Notes under the pieces: model-generated
Seen by the model: only the letters and a program-made list of their open reading frames with translations
Told to the model about the DNA's origin: nothing
Database searches by the model: none
Position numbers and translations under genes: made by a program
Shown here: piece after piece, positions 1-8,900 of the stretch
Position numbering within the stretch: position 1 is the stretch's first letter
Layout of the letters: the number at the start of each line of letters is the position of its first letter
From: Flavobacterium sp.
GTDB taxonomy: Bacteria > Bacteroidota > Bacteroidia > Flavobacteriales > Flavobacteriaceae
Direction: 5' to 3'
Assembly: GCA_030151255.1 (NCBI GenBank)
Contig: JASLED010000083.1
Coordinates: 1 to 10,609, forward strand
DNA: 10,609 nt

Positions 1-829
1 AAATGCATTTAAATCTTCAACTATTCGAGCGCTAATGGCTCATACAGCAGATGAGTCAGGTGTATCACCTGGTCCGGACCATATTTTTGGTTGGGGCTTG
101 ATTAATGCAAAATCAGGCGTTAGAGTTTTAGAAGGAAGCTTAGAAAACGAAGCTTATCTGTATGAAGGAAATTTAACTCAAGGTACTACATTTGAATATG
201 ATTATACTGTTTCTGATTCGGGCATTGATTTAATAGCAACTTTAGCATGGACAGATCCAGAGGGGAGTACTCGCCGTGCAACTGATGAGGCATATGCAAA
301 AGATAATCCTTCTTTAGTAAATGATTTGGACTTGCGTATTTATAAAGATGGAGTTGAATTTTTTCCATGGCGATTAAAGAAAGATTTCTCAAATCCTATA
401 GCTGAAAAAGGAGATAATAATGTAGATAATATAGAAAAGATCGAGATTCCATCTGCGGAAACAGGAGTTTACACAGTTAAAGTTTCTCATAAAGGGACTT
501 TAAAAGGAGGTTCACAAGAATATTCCTTAATAGTAAGTAGAGGTGATTTTGATAATTTATCAACAGAAGATTTTGATATACAAGATTTTAATTTTGAAAT
601 TTGGCCTAATCCAACAGACAAACAAGTAAATATTACTATTCCAACAGAAGTAAATACAACTGGAATGACAATAGAATTGTATGATATTAATGGAAGATTA
701 ATTCGAATGATGAATACAATTACAACGAATAACATTTCTTTTGACCTTGAAGGTTTATCAAAAGGTGTTTATTTATTAAAGTTGAAAGGTGAAGGTTTTG
801 AAAAAATAGAGCGTATAATCAAAAAATAA
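1..829 (+). CDS. S8 (subtilisin-like) serine protease with type A T9SS sorting domain, 3' part only
   Basis: The gene is open at the left edge; codons run in phase from base 2 and give 275 residues to a TAA stop at 827-829. The ATG at base 35 is internal, because homologous sequence precedes it. Residues 1-40 match the end of a subtilisin catalytic domain: the helix following the catalytic serine (SSTIRALMAHTADESG) and the GPDHIFGWGLINA stretch. The Asp, His and Ser of the triad lie outside the window. Residues of roughly 54-179 form a beta-sandwich like that following the catalytic domain in KP-43-type proteases (AWTDPEG, then LVNDLDLRIYKDG). Residues of about 197-275 are a type A T9SS C-terminal domain. 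Family knowledge predicts Sec export, then T9SS secretion to the surface or medium with removal of this tail. The substrate is unknown. The gene ends 28 bases before a strong terminator, so it is probably not cotranscribed with the next gene. Confidence 0.88.
   Translation, partial: NAFKSSTIRALMAHTADESGVSPGPDHIFGWGLINAKSGVRVLEGSLENEAYLYEGNLTQGTTFEYDYTVSDSGIDLIATLAWTDPEGSTRRATDEAYAKDNPSLVNDLDLRIYKDGVEFFPWRLKKDFSNPIAEKGDNNVDNIEKIEIPSAETGVYTVKVSHKGTLKGGSQEYSLIVSRGDFDNLSTEDFDIQDFNFEIWPNPTDKQVNITIPTEVNTTGMTIELYDINGRLIRMMNTITTNNISFDLEGLSKGVYLLKLKGEGFEKIERIIKK
590..826 (+). other. Type A T9SS C-terminal sorting domain of the protease
   Basis: The last 79 residues show the usual order of this signal: WPNPT at the start, a VNITIP strand, IELYDINGRLI in the middle, then DLEGLSKGVYLLKL and a basic end (KIERIIKK). 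The family is recognised by the T9SS translocon and usually cleaved by the sortase PorU. Length and motif order are normal. Confidence 0.9.
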
Positions 830-857
830 TTATTATTAAAACTGCTCTTAGTTGTAA

Positions 858-914
858 GTCACAATATTATAGTAAAGAATGTTCTTTTGTATAATATTGT
901 GGCTTTTTGTTTTA
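858..914 (+). terminator. Rho-independent terminator after the protease gene
   Basis: Bases 858-871 (GTCACAATATTATA) pair with 890-903 (TATAATATTGTGGC) over 14 pairs including one G-U. The loop adds a further 5-pair inner stem (874-878 with 883-887) closed by a 4-base loop. The stem is followed at once by TTTTTGTTTT. There is no comparable T-run on the other strand, so it acts in the + direction. Confidence 0.85.
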
Positions 915-919
915 ATTTG
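886..919 (+). promoter_or_regulatory. Candidate Bacteroidota promoter for the TPR/HTH regulator
   Basis: TTTG at 886-889 is followed after 22 bases by TTAATTTG at 912-919, which matches the -7 consensus TAnnTTTG at 5 of its 6 fixed positions. Transcription would begin near base 926, about 13 bases before the ATG at 939. The spacing is slightly long and the region is AT-rich, so chance matches are possible. The -33 box would lie in the loop of the preceding terminator. Confidence 0.35.
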
Positions 920-938
920 TTATTTAAATTTTTTTAAG

Positions 939-2699
939 ATGAGTATTTTGTTTAAGTACAAGAAAATAAGCATTTTTTTATTGTCTTTTATTGCTTTGTT
1001 TTTTTGTTTTTTTCTTCTAATACAACAATATAAAAAACCAGTTCAAACTAACAATGATAATATAGAACTGGTTTCTAAATTAGATTCAATTATAAAAACC
1101 GATGCTAATCAGGTAGATTTGTTGTTAAATAACTTACTGTCAAAAAGTGATGCTTTAACTAGTAAAGAAGATTTGACATATTTATATGTATATAAAATAC
1201 AACAACTTTTAATTAATAATAAGATAGATAGTATTCCTTTTTATATAAACAAAGTAGTTGGTTATTCGAATGATTTTGCAAATAATGATTTGACAACCAA
1301 AGTAAATACAAGTTTGGCAAAATATTATAGTTTAATCAATGATTCTCCTACAAGTTTAAAACATGCCTTAAAAGCATTGACAACGGTAGATAATTTAGAA
1401 GTAGAAATTGATTTAAATAATATTATAGGAATAATTTATTTTGAATTAAATGATTTTGAAAAATCAATTGAATATTTTGAAAACTCTCATTTAATAGCAT
1501 TAAAATTAAATGATGAAAAAAGATTAGCAGTTGCTAAAGGAAATATAGGAGGTGTATATTTATTAAAATCTGATTTTAATGAAGCTTCAATTTTTTTACA
1601 AAAATCAAGACAATATTTCGAAAAGAATAAAGATACAGTAAATCTTGTAAAGATTAATACAACCATAAGTAAGCTTGCATTAAAAGAAAAGAACTTAAAA
1701 GATGCCAAATATTTTTTAGATGAAGCCGAAAGATTATCAAAAAAAATGGACAATGATGTGCTTAAAGCATTAGTAGATCAGCATTATGGAAATTTTTATC
1801 TTGATACAAAGGAATTTGTTAAGGCAGAGAAGGTGTATAAAGAAGCATATATTTTATCAAAACAGAATAATATACAGAGAAGTCAATTAAGTGCATTAAG
1901 TGGTTTAAGAGATGTAAATTCAGCATTAAATAATTTTAAAAAAAGTGCAGAAATTCAAAATTTATATTATCAATTAAGAGATAGTATTTACGGTGTATCT
2001 ACTCGAAAAAAGATTGATGAGGTAGTTTGGTTAGATAAATTGGAAGAAAAGCATAGCGAGAACAAAAATTTGCAACATCAATTTCAGCTTGAAAAACAAA
2101 AGAAGACAATACTTATTGTTTTATATTCTACTATCATTATTTCAATATTAATTTTCATGTGGTTTTTATATTCAAATTATAAGAAAAATCTACATATATC
2201 AAAATTGTCAAATGATCAACTTAAAAGTAAAGTTGTTTTGGAGCAAAAACTCAAGGAAAACCAAGAAAATTTATATAAACAAGAAATAGAAAAGAAAAAC
2301 CAAGAACTGATTGCGTTAAACCTTTTAATATTATCTAAAAATAAAATTTTTAATGAGATAGAAAGTATCGTAGAAAATAATAATGAAGAAAAAATAGTTT
2401 ATGAACTAAAAAATAAAGTAAAGTCAAATCGCATTCAAGAAAAAGATTGGAATAAGTTTAGAGATATATTTGAAAAAATGCATCCAAGTTTTTATATAAC
2501 AATAGCTGAAAACTTTCCACAACTTTCAAAAACAGAAATCAGGATATGTAGTTATATTAAAATTGAATTACCTAAATCTGAAATTTGTACCATAATGAAT
2601 ATCACTCATAATAGTTTGATTACTTCCAGATACAGAATAAGAAAAAAATTAAATCTAAATTCAGATGATGATTTAGATGAAATTATAAAAAGCTGGTAA
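939..2699 (+). CDS. Transmembrane TPR-repeat regulator with C-terminal LuxR-like HTH
   Basis: I place the start at base 939, giving 586 residues. An in-frame ATG at 879 would add 20 hydrophobic residues but lies inside the terminator hairpin. Residues 1-8 are basic (FKYKK) and precede a hydrophobic segment at about 9-28, an uncleaved anchor or signal. At least four TPR-like helix pairs follow at roughly 161-311. A second membrane helix lies at about 390-413, flanked by lysines (QKK, NYKK). A charged coiled-coil stretch covers about 415-470. Residues 514-586 resemble the C-terminal HTH of flavobacterial TPR regulators: MHPSFY, FPQLSKTEIRICSYI, then a recognition-helix region and RIRKKLNLN. The positive-inside rule puts the TPRs in the periplasm and the HTH in the cytoplasm. 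No kinase or receiver domain is present. It probably senses an envelope signal and binds DNA from the membrane. Target genes are unknown; the adhesin gene downstream is one candidate. Confidence 0.8.
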   Translation: MSILFKYKKISIFLLSFIALFFCFFLLIQQYKKPVQTNNDNIELVSKLDSIIKTDANQVDLLLNNLLSKSDALTSKEDLTYLYVYKIQQLLINNKIDSIPFYINKVVGYSNDFANNDLTTKVNTSLAKYYSLINDSPTSLKHALKALTTVDNLEVEIDLNNIIGIIYFELNDFEKSIEYFENSHLIALKLNDEKRLAVAKGNIGGVYLLKSDFNEASIFLQKSRQYFEKNKDTVNLVKINTTISKLALKEKNLKDAKYFLDEAERLSKKMDNDVLKALVDQHYGNFYLDTKEFVKAEKVYKEAYILSKQNNIQRSQLSALSGLRDVNSALNNFKKSAEIQNLYYQLRDSIYGVSTRKKIDEVVWLDKLEEKHSENKNLQHQFQLEKQKKTILIVLYSTIIISILIFMWFLYSNYKKNLHISKLSNDQLKSKVVLEQKLKENQENLYKQEIEKKNQELIALNLLILSKNKIFNEIESIVENNNEEKIVYELKNKVKSNRIQEKDWNKFRDIFEKMHPSFYITIAENFPQLSKTEIRICSYIKIELPKSEICTIMNITHNSLITSRYRIRKKLNLNSDDDLDEIIKSW

Positions 2700-2791
2700 T
2701 TGAGTGAGTTGAATATAAAAAACAAGTTTGTTATTAAGTTTTAATTGTTTTAAAAATTTAATTTATTGAAATATAGTGTTTTAGTTTTTTT

Positions 2792-2812
2792 TTGTCTATT
2801 GATTGTCTATTG
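2792..2812 (+). repeat. 10-bp direct repeat with 11-base period upstream of the adhesin gene
   Basis: TTGTCTATTG occurs exactly at 2792-2801 and again at 2803-2812, separated by one A. The period is about one helical turn, so both copies would face the same side of the DNA. They lie at about -65 to -45 relative to the start site predicted from the -7-like box at 2843. This is a usual place for activator binding. No regulator can be named from the motif. Confidence 0.5.
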
Positions 2813-2823
2813 TTAAAATTTAT

Positions 2824-2849
2824 AAAATAACTTAAAATAATGTTATTTT
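2824..2849. repeat. 8-bp inverted repeat overlapping the adhesin -7 box
   Basis: AAAATAAC (2824-2831) and GTTATTTT (2842-2849) are perfect inverted copies around a 10-base AT-only centre. The right arm overlaps the -7-like box. No T-run follows, so it is not a terminator. It could be an operator or a chance feature of AT-rich DNA. Confidence 0.3.
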
Positions 2850-2850
2850 G
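2843..2850 (+). promoter_or_regulatory. Candidate -7 box of the adhesin promoter
   Basis: TTATTTTG differs from the Bacteroidota -7 consensus TAnnTTTG at one fixed position. The predicted start site is near 2857, giving an untranslated leader of about 57 bases before the ATG at 2914. No TTTG or TTG is found at the expected -33 position (about 2820-2823), which suggests a weak or activator-dependent promoter. Confidence 0.35.
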
Positions 2851-2860
2851 CTACCCAATA

Positions 2861-2881
2861 AAAGCTTATGAAAATAGCTTT
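2861..2881 (+). promoter_or_regulatory. Short hairpin in the adhesin mRNA leader
   Basis: AAAGCT (2861-2866) can pair with AGCTTT (2876-2881) around a 9-base loop, 32 bases before the start codon. The stem has only 6 pairs. Any effect on mRNA stability or translation is speculative. Confidence 0.25.
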
Positions 2882-2913
2882 CTTTAAGTGTACAACCAAT
2901 AAACAACAATAAA

Positions 2914-5900
2914 ATGAAATTTACTTTACGACTCATGGTAGGCGCAATAGTATTATGTTTTGGAGCTTGGCTCTATGCGAATAATGCGATTGAAAAAGTC
3001 TATAAGCAATTGTTAGAAAAAAGTGATACTGTTGCATTTTCTTCTGATTCTTTGAGTGGAGGGTTAGATCCTTTATACTTAACAAATAGTATTTTTAACG
3101 ATGATTTTGAAACAACTAAAAGTTGGACATATATAAATTCAGATGTGAATAAATGGTATACTGGTTCGGCAGTGAATAACGGTGGAACTAAATCTTTATA
3201 TATTTCTGATGATAATGGTGTAACTAATAATTATAGTGCATCGCTAAATAATGAAGACGTTAGCTTAGTAATAAGCCCTTCGTTCGATATTCCGTTAGGA
3301 GCAAAAGATTATATAGTTAGTTTTGATTATAGATGTAATGGTGAAGGAAGTGTTATTGGTATTAGAGACGCTTTAAGCGTTTGGTTAATCCCAGATTCTT
3401 TTTCACCACCAAAAAATTTGAGAATTAATAATACTTCAGGAGGTTTACTTATTAAAGAAGATTTATATAATCAGAAATTTTTCAAAAAAGAGATTGTAAA
3501 AGTAGATTTAAGTAAGTTTTCTGGTACAAAAATGAAAATCGTTTTTCAATGGCACAGTAATATGTGGACTTTTAATCAACCACCAGCTGCTATTGATAAT
3601 GTTAATATTTTTAAGGACACTTGTCCAGCACCTTCTGGTTTAACTGTTTCAGGTATTAAACTGGATGAAGCTAGTGTTAAATGGATTGCTCCAAATACTT
3701 CTAATAATAATTTTGAACTTTTTTTAGGAATAGATACAAATTATCCTGTAGGACAGACTGGAGTAGTACCAATAAATGGAGCTACTACTCATACTTTTTT
3801 AAATTTAACTCCAAGTACATATTATTATGTTTGGTACAGAACAGTTTGTTCTGATATTGATAAGAGTTATTGGGTTGGTCCATTTAAGTTTATGACACAA
3901 TGTGGTGTTTTTCCTACTCCTTTTTACGAAACGTTTGATACTACATCATTAAGTATTGAGTGTTGGGAATTTAAAAGTGCAGATCCAAAAGATACTGCTG
4001 TTTTTGAGCTTTCAACAAACTATAAAATGGAAGGTGATAGAGGTTTGTATATTAGAGGATTAAATGCTAGTGAAAATCATGATCAGTATGCAATTTCACC
4101 TAAGTTTAATTTAAATGGGGGAGTTTATAAATTAACTTATTATTATAAAACGTCACCTTCGGGAAATAATGAATTTGAAATAGTTTTATCCAAAAATGGA
4201 ACTAATCCAAGTGATTTTACTACTGTTCTGTTACCTAAAAAGATTTATCAAAAAAGTAGTTATGTTAAAGAAACAGTGTTTTTTAGCGGAATTACTGGAG
4301 ACGTGAATTTAGCATGGCATATTAAAACATTAGGAAATGTTACTTTTTCTTTAGAGAATGTGAAATTAGAAAGTGTGATTTGTACAGAGCCTTTAAATTT
4401 AGAGGTTACTTCTATCAATACTAATACGGCTAGTTTTAAATGGGATGACAAAATTGCTACTGAATGGGAATATGCTATTGTACCTGCAACAAGTGGAGAA
4501 CCAACAATTGCTGGAATTAAAGTTCTGCAGCCTACTGCAGTTGCAACGTTAGATGTATTAGGACAGGTTTTAACTTCCGATACAGATTATGATTTTTATG
4601 TAAGAGCAAAATGTACTGATGGAACATTTGGTCCATGGTCTGGTCCGTTATATTTTAAAACAGCTTGCGATCCAATGACTGTTCCTTATAAAGAAGGGTT
4701 TGATACTCAGGAAAATAATTTAGCTTGTTGGACTATTTTAGACATCAATAAAGATGGTACTCAATATGGAAATAAATGGAGTCAATCTCAATGGACTGTT
4801 CATCAAGGTGATAGATGTATGTATTATTCAGGTAGTTCACCTGTAAATGATGATTGGTTGATATCTCCAGGATTTTCACTGAATGGAGGTTTATATGCGG
4901 TTACATTTTATTATCAATTAGATCAGAATACAACAGCTAATGTTGAGGTGAAGTTATCTACAACTGGAATTTCTCCTTCGGCTTTTACCAAAACTATTGG
5001 AACAACATTGCCTTATAAAGGTGCTTTTTATACTAAAAAAGTAGTTTATGTTGAAGATGTTGTTGGAGTTGCTCATATTGGTTTTCATGTTACAGGTATT
5101 AAAGGTGCGGTGCAGATTGATACATTTAGTATTGAGCAGGTAACTTGTAGAAGTGTAGAAGATATAGAAGCTACAAAAATTGGAGCTACAACTGTAGATA
5201 TAAAATGGAAAGATGATACAAATACTCGTTGGGAGTATTACGTAATGGTTGATGATGGTTCTAATTCTACTCCGACAGGTGCAGGATCTTTATCTACTTC
5301 AAATAACGTAACCTTAACAAGGGTAAATGGAACAAATGTGTTATTTCAACCTAATTCAGAATATAAAGTCTTTGTAAGATCAAACTGTGGAACAGGTAAG
5401 TATAGTGAATGGGTTGGACCATTAAAGTTTAGAACAGGTTGTGAAATAATGCCAATTCCATATCAAGAGGGATTTAACTCAGATTCACTTACACAATATT
5501 GTTGGAAAATTGTTGATGGCAATAATGATAAACCATGGTATGGTGGATTTGGTGAGTGGTTTACAACTGATGCTCAGGCTTATGAAGGAAATAAATCAAT
5601 GTATTTTACTAACATGGATTCTACAAATGATGATTGGTTAATGTCACCTATATTTAAGTTTGATAAAACTAAAATGTATCGCATAACTTATATGTATCGT
5701 ACAGAACCTGGAGTGAAGGCTGAATTCGAATTTAGAATGTCAAACTCTGGTAGAGAAAAAACAGATTACAAGAAAATATTGTTAGCAAATAACGTATATG
5801 ATAATGTTCCTTGGAAAAAACATAAGTTTATAATTTCTAATGTTGATGATGAGGTAAGTTTCGCGTTTTATGTTTCTAATTTTAAAAATTGGGGATCTCG

Positions 5901-8900
5901 AGTTTATATTGATGATTTCAGAATAGAAGAAATTACAACTTGTCCTGAGCCATTAACGCAAGGGGCTAAAAATGTAACAGGTACGTCTGCGGATATTTTT
6001 TGGGATAATGATTTCGGAAATACAGATTGGGAATATTTTGTTCGTAAAAAAGCCTTTTTAATAGCTCCTCCATTAGGTGTAGGAACTGCAACTAAAACGA
6101 ATAATGTTAATGTAACTAAAGACAATTTTGGAGGTAATTTAGTGGGGAATACATGGTATGAATTTTATGTTCGTTCTATTTGCGGTGACGGATCTAAAAC
6201 AGAATGGACAGGACCATATTATTTCAGAACGGATTGTACTTATTTTGAATTACCTTATTGGGAAGGATTTAATGGCGATGATAATTCACTTCGTTGTTGG
6301 TCTAAAGTAAATGTGAATGGAGCTACAAGCGCTTGGAAACAAGGTACTTCTAATTTATATGAAGGTTCTCATTCTATGAATTATACACAAACGGGTATAG
6401 CTGCGTCAAATGATTGGTTTATATCTCCTTTGTTTAAAAACCTAGATCCTACAAAAACGTACCGTGTAAAATTTAATTATAAAGGTACGGGTACAGGTAC
6501 TAATGAAATGACAATTTTAGCCTCTAATAAAGGAACTGCTTTAACTGATTTTACTCAAGTAATTGCTCCTAAAGCAAGCTATACTACATCAGTATTTAAG
6601 GATGGAATTTATTATTTTACAGGTATTTCTGGAAATATGTATTTAGCATTTCAAGTTGTTGGTGATGGAGCGAAAAATATTACAATTGATAACTTATTTA
6701 TTGATGAAGTAATCACTTGTGGTCAGCCATTGAATTTAGGTGTTAAGAACATTCAAGCAACTAATGTAGATTTGTTTTGGCAAGATGCATTCAGCGCAAC
6801 TGAATGGGAATATTATATTCAAGAAACCAAACAGATTCCTCCAACTTCAAATGATACTGGTGTTTCTACATTGTCAAATGATTTTACTGCTACAAAAGAT
6901 ATAAATGGAAATAATTTAAAACAGAATACAGATTACGTTTATTATGTACGAACAGTTTGTGGAAACGACAAATTTAGTGATTGGAGCGGACCAATTCCTT
7001 TTACCACTTCTTGCGGTATTTACACTGTTCCATTTGTTGAAGGGTTTAATAGCAATACTAAAGGATTGCGTTGTTGGTCAATTGTAAATGGGCAAAATGC
7101 TACTGGAACTGCAAAATGGGCTACAAATACACTTTGGGCAAAAGAAGGAGATCAATTAATTCAATATTCTCAAACGGGTACAAATACTCAAGCAGATGCT
7201 TATTTAATTTCTCCAACTATTCAGTTTGCGACAGGAACAAATTACGTTTTAAAATATTATTATAAATCGAATTTAGTCAACGTAAATGAATTTGAAGTGT
7301 TATTATCTCAAAACGGTACAGCTTTAACAGATTTTACAACTACTTTAGTAAGTAAAAAAGCTTATACAAATGATAATTACATTCAAGAAACAGTATTTAT
7401 TTCAGGAATATCTGGAAATATAAATTTAGCTTGGCGTACATTAACTAAAGGACCAATGACTTTAGGTATTGATTATGTTACAATTGAGAAAGCAGGATCA
7501 TGCCCTGAACCAACAAATGTAAAAGTTAAAAATTATACTACAAATACAATCGATGTTGAATGGACACAAACGGGAGGTATTACTCAATGGGAAGTATTTG
7601 TTGTAGAATATGGTATGCCTATTCCAACTGGCGCAACAGGAGTAACTGTAACAGGTACACCACAATATACAGCAACAGGATTAACTAGCGGTAAGGCTTA
7701 TCATATATATGTACGTGCTAAATGTACAGGTGCAGGAGAAATGAGTAATTGGTCAACTCCTGTAAACGGACCAACAGAAGTTTCTACCAATGGTGATTGT
7801 GCTGGTGCTATGCCAATTCCTGTAAATACAGGTAGCGATTGTATTCAAAAAGTTGGTGTGTCAACATCTAAGGCACCTGATGCAGTTGTTAGTTCAAAAC
7901 CAAGATGTATGAGTTATTTACATACAAATGAAATGTGGTTTGAGTTTACGGCTTTATCTTCAACACATTTAATAGCATTTGATAATGTCATAAATGTTGA
8001 TAAGTTAGAATCTCCTGCTATTGCATTTGCAGTTTATTCAGGTCCTTGTACAAATATGCAATTAGTTGAATGTTTTGATTTTGATAGTAGCTATGGTAGA
8101 CCATCAAAAGATGATACAGCCTCTACAGTTAGTGGATTAATACCAGGTAATAAGTATTATTTAAGAGTCGTATTACCTAAAGGTAATTTCTTATTTAATA
8201 TATGTATCACAACAAGTGAGTATAATTATGTATCAGTTAGTAAAAATGGTGGACTGTATACAACTGAAGAATTGGTTAAAGATGTATTAATTCAATCTGA
8301 TTGTGATTTAGTAAGTAATGTTATTTACAAGTCAGGTCCTAATTTAGGAGGAAATTCTTTAGGATATTTTAATAAGAATGGTTCAACCTTCCCATTTGAA
8401 GAAGGAATTGTTTTAGCTACCCATGATATTGCTTCAACACCTGGTCCATATTATGATCATGGAGATGCAGGAGGACCTTCAGGAGTAAGAGGAATGATTC
8501 CTGCTTGGGAAGGAGATGAAGATTTAAATGCTGTAATTGAAAGTACTGGAGGAAGTGCTTATGGAGGTACAAAATCAGTTTCTACATTAGAATTTGATTT
8601 TATTCCGATCACTAATACAGTTAAGTTCGAGTATTTGATGGCTTCAATGAGTTATTTACATAATTGTACGGTAGTTTGTTGGGGAGCAGGAGCTTTATTT
8701 ACGGCTTGGTTAACAGAATTAGAAACCGGACAAGGACAGAATTTAGCTTTGGTACCTGGTACAAATGAACCAATTACACTTTCTACTGTTCGTGATACAC
8801 AAAAATCTGGAGCAATGTGCGAAAGCGTACATCCAGAATATTTTGGACAATATTATGGAAATGGACAAGATGATCCTTTATTAGCACCTGTAAATTATGC

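Noticed and set aside
879..938. ATG 879 as start of the TPR/HTH regulator
   Set aside because: It lies inside the terminator hairpin and upstream of the likely promoter; the added 20 residues are an unlikely second hydrophobic stretch ahead of a normal basic-plus-hydrophobic N-terminus at 939.
2721..2732. AACAAGTTTGTT as a terminator after the regulator gene
   Set aside because: The stem has at most five AT-rich pairs with a tiny loop and no clean T-run directly after it. How this transcript ends is not visible.
2947..2958. Lipoprotein signal (IVLC) in the adhesin signal peptide
   Set aside because: The residue before the cysteine is leucine rather than Gly, Ala or Ser, and the hydrophobic core continues past it to a better cut site after LYA at residue 22. 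T9SS cargo usually uses this latter type of signal.
4260..6125. Reading frames on the minus strand (4260-4451, 5904-6125) and similar ones at 186-392, 487-735, 1487-1753 and 10040-10246
   Set aside because: All lie antisense within well-supported coding regions, have no recognisable domains, and are explained as chance openings in low-GC genes.
7071..7265. Second-frame + strand ORF of 64 codons
   Set aside because: It lies within repeat unit 6 of the adhesin, whose own frame is clearly coding; composition is odd and no domain is seen.
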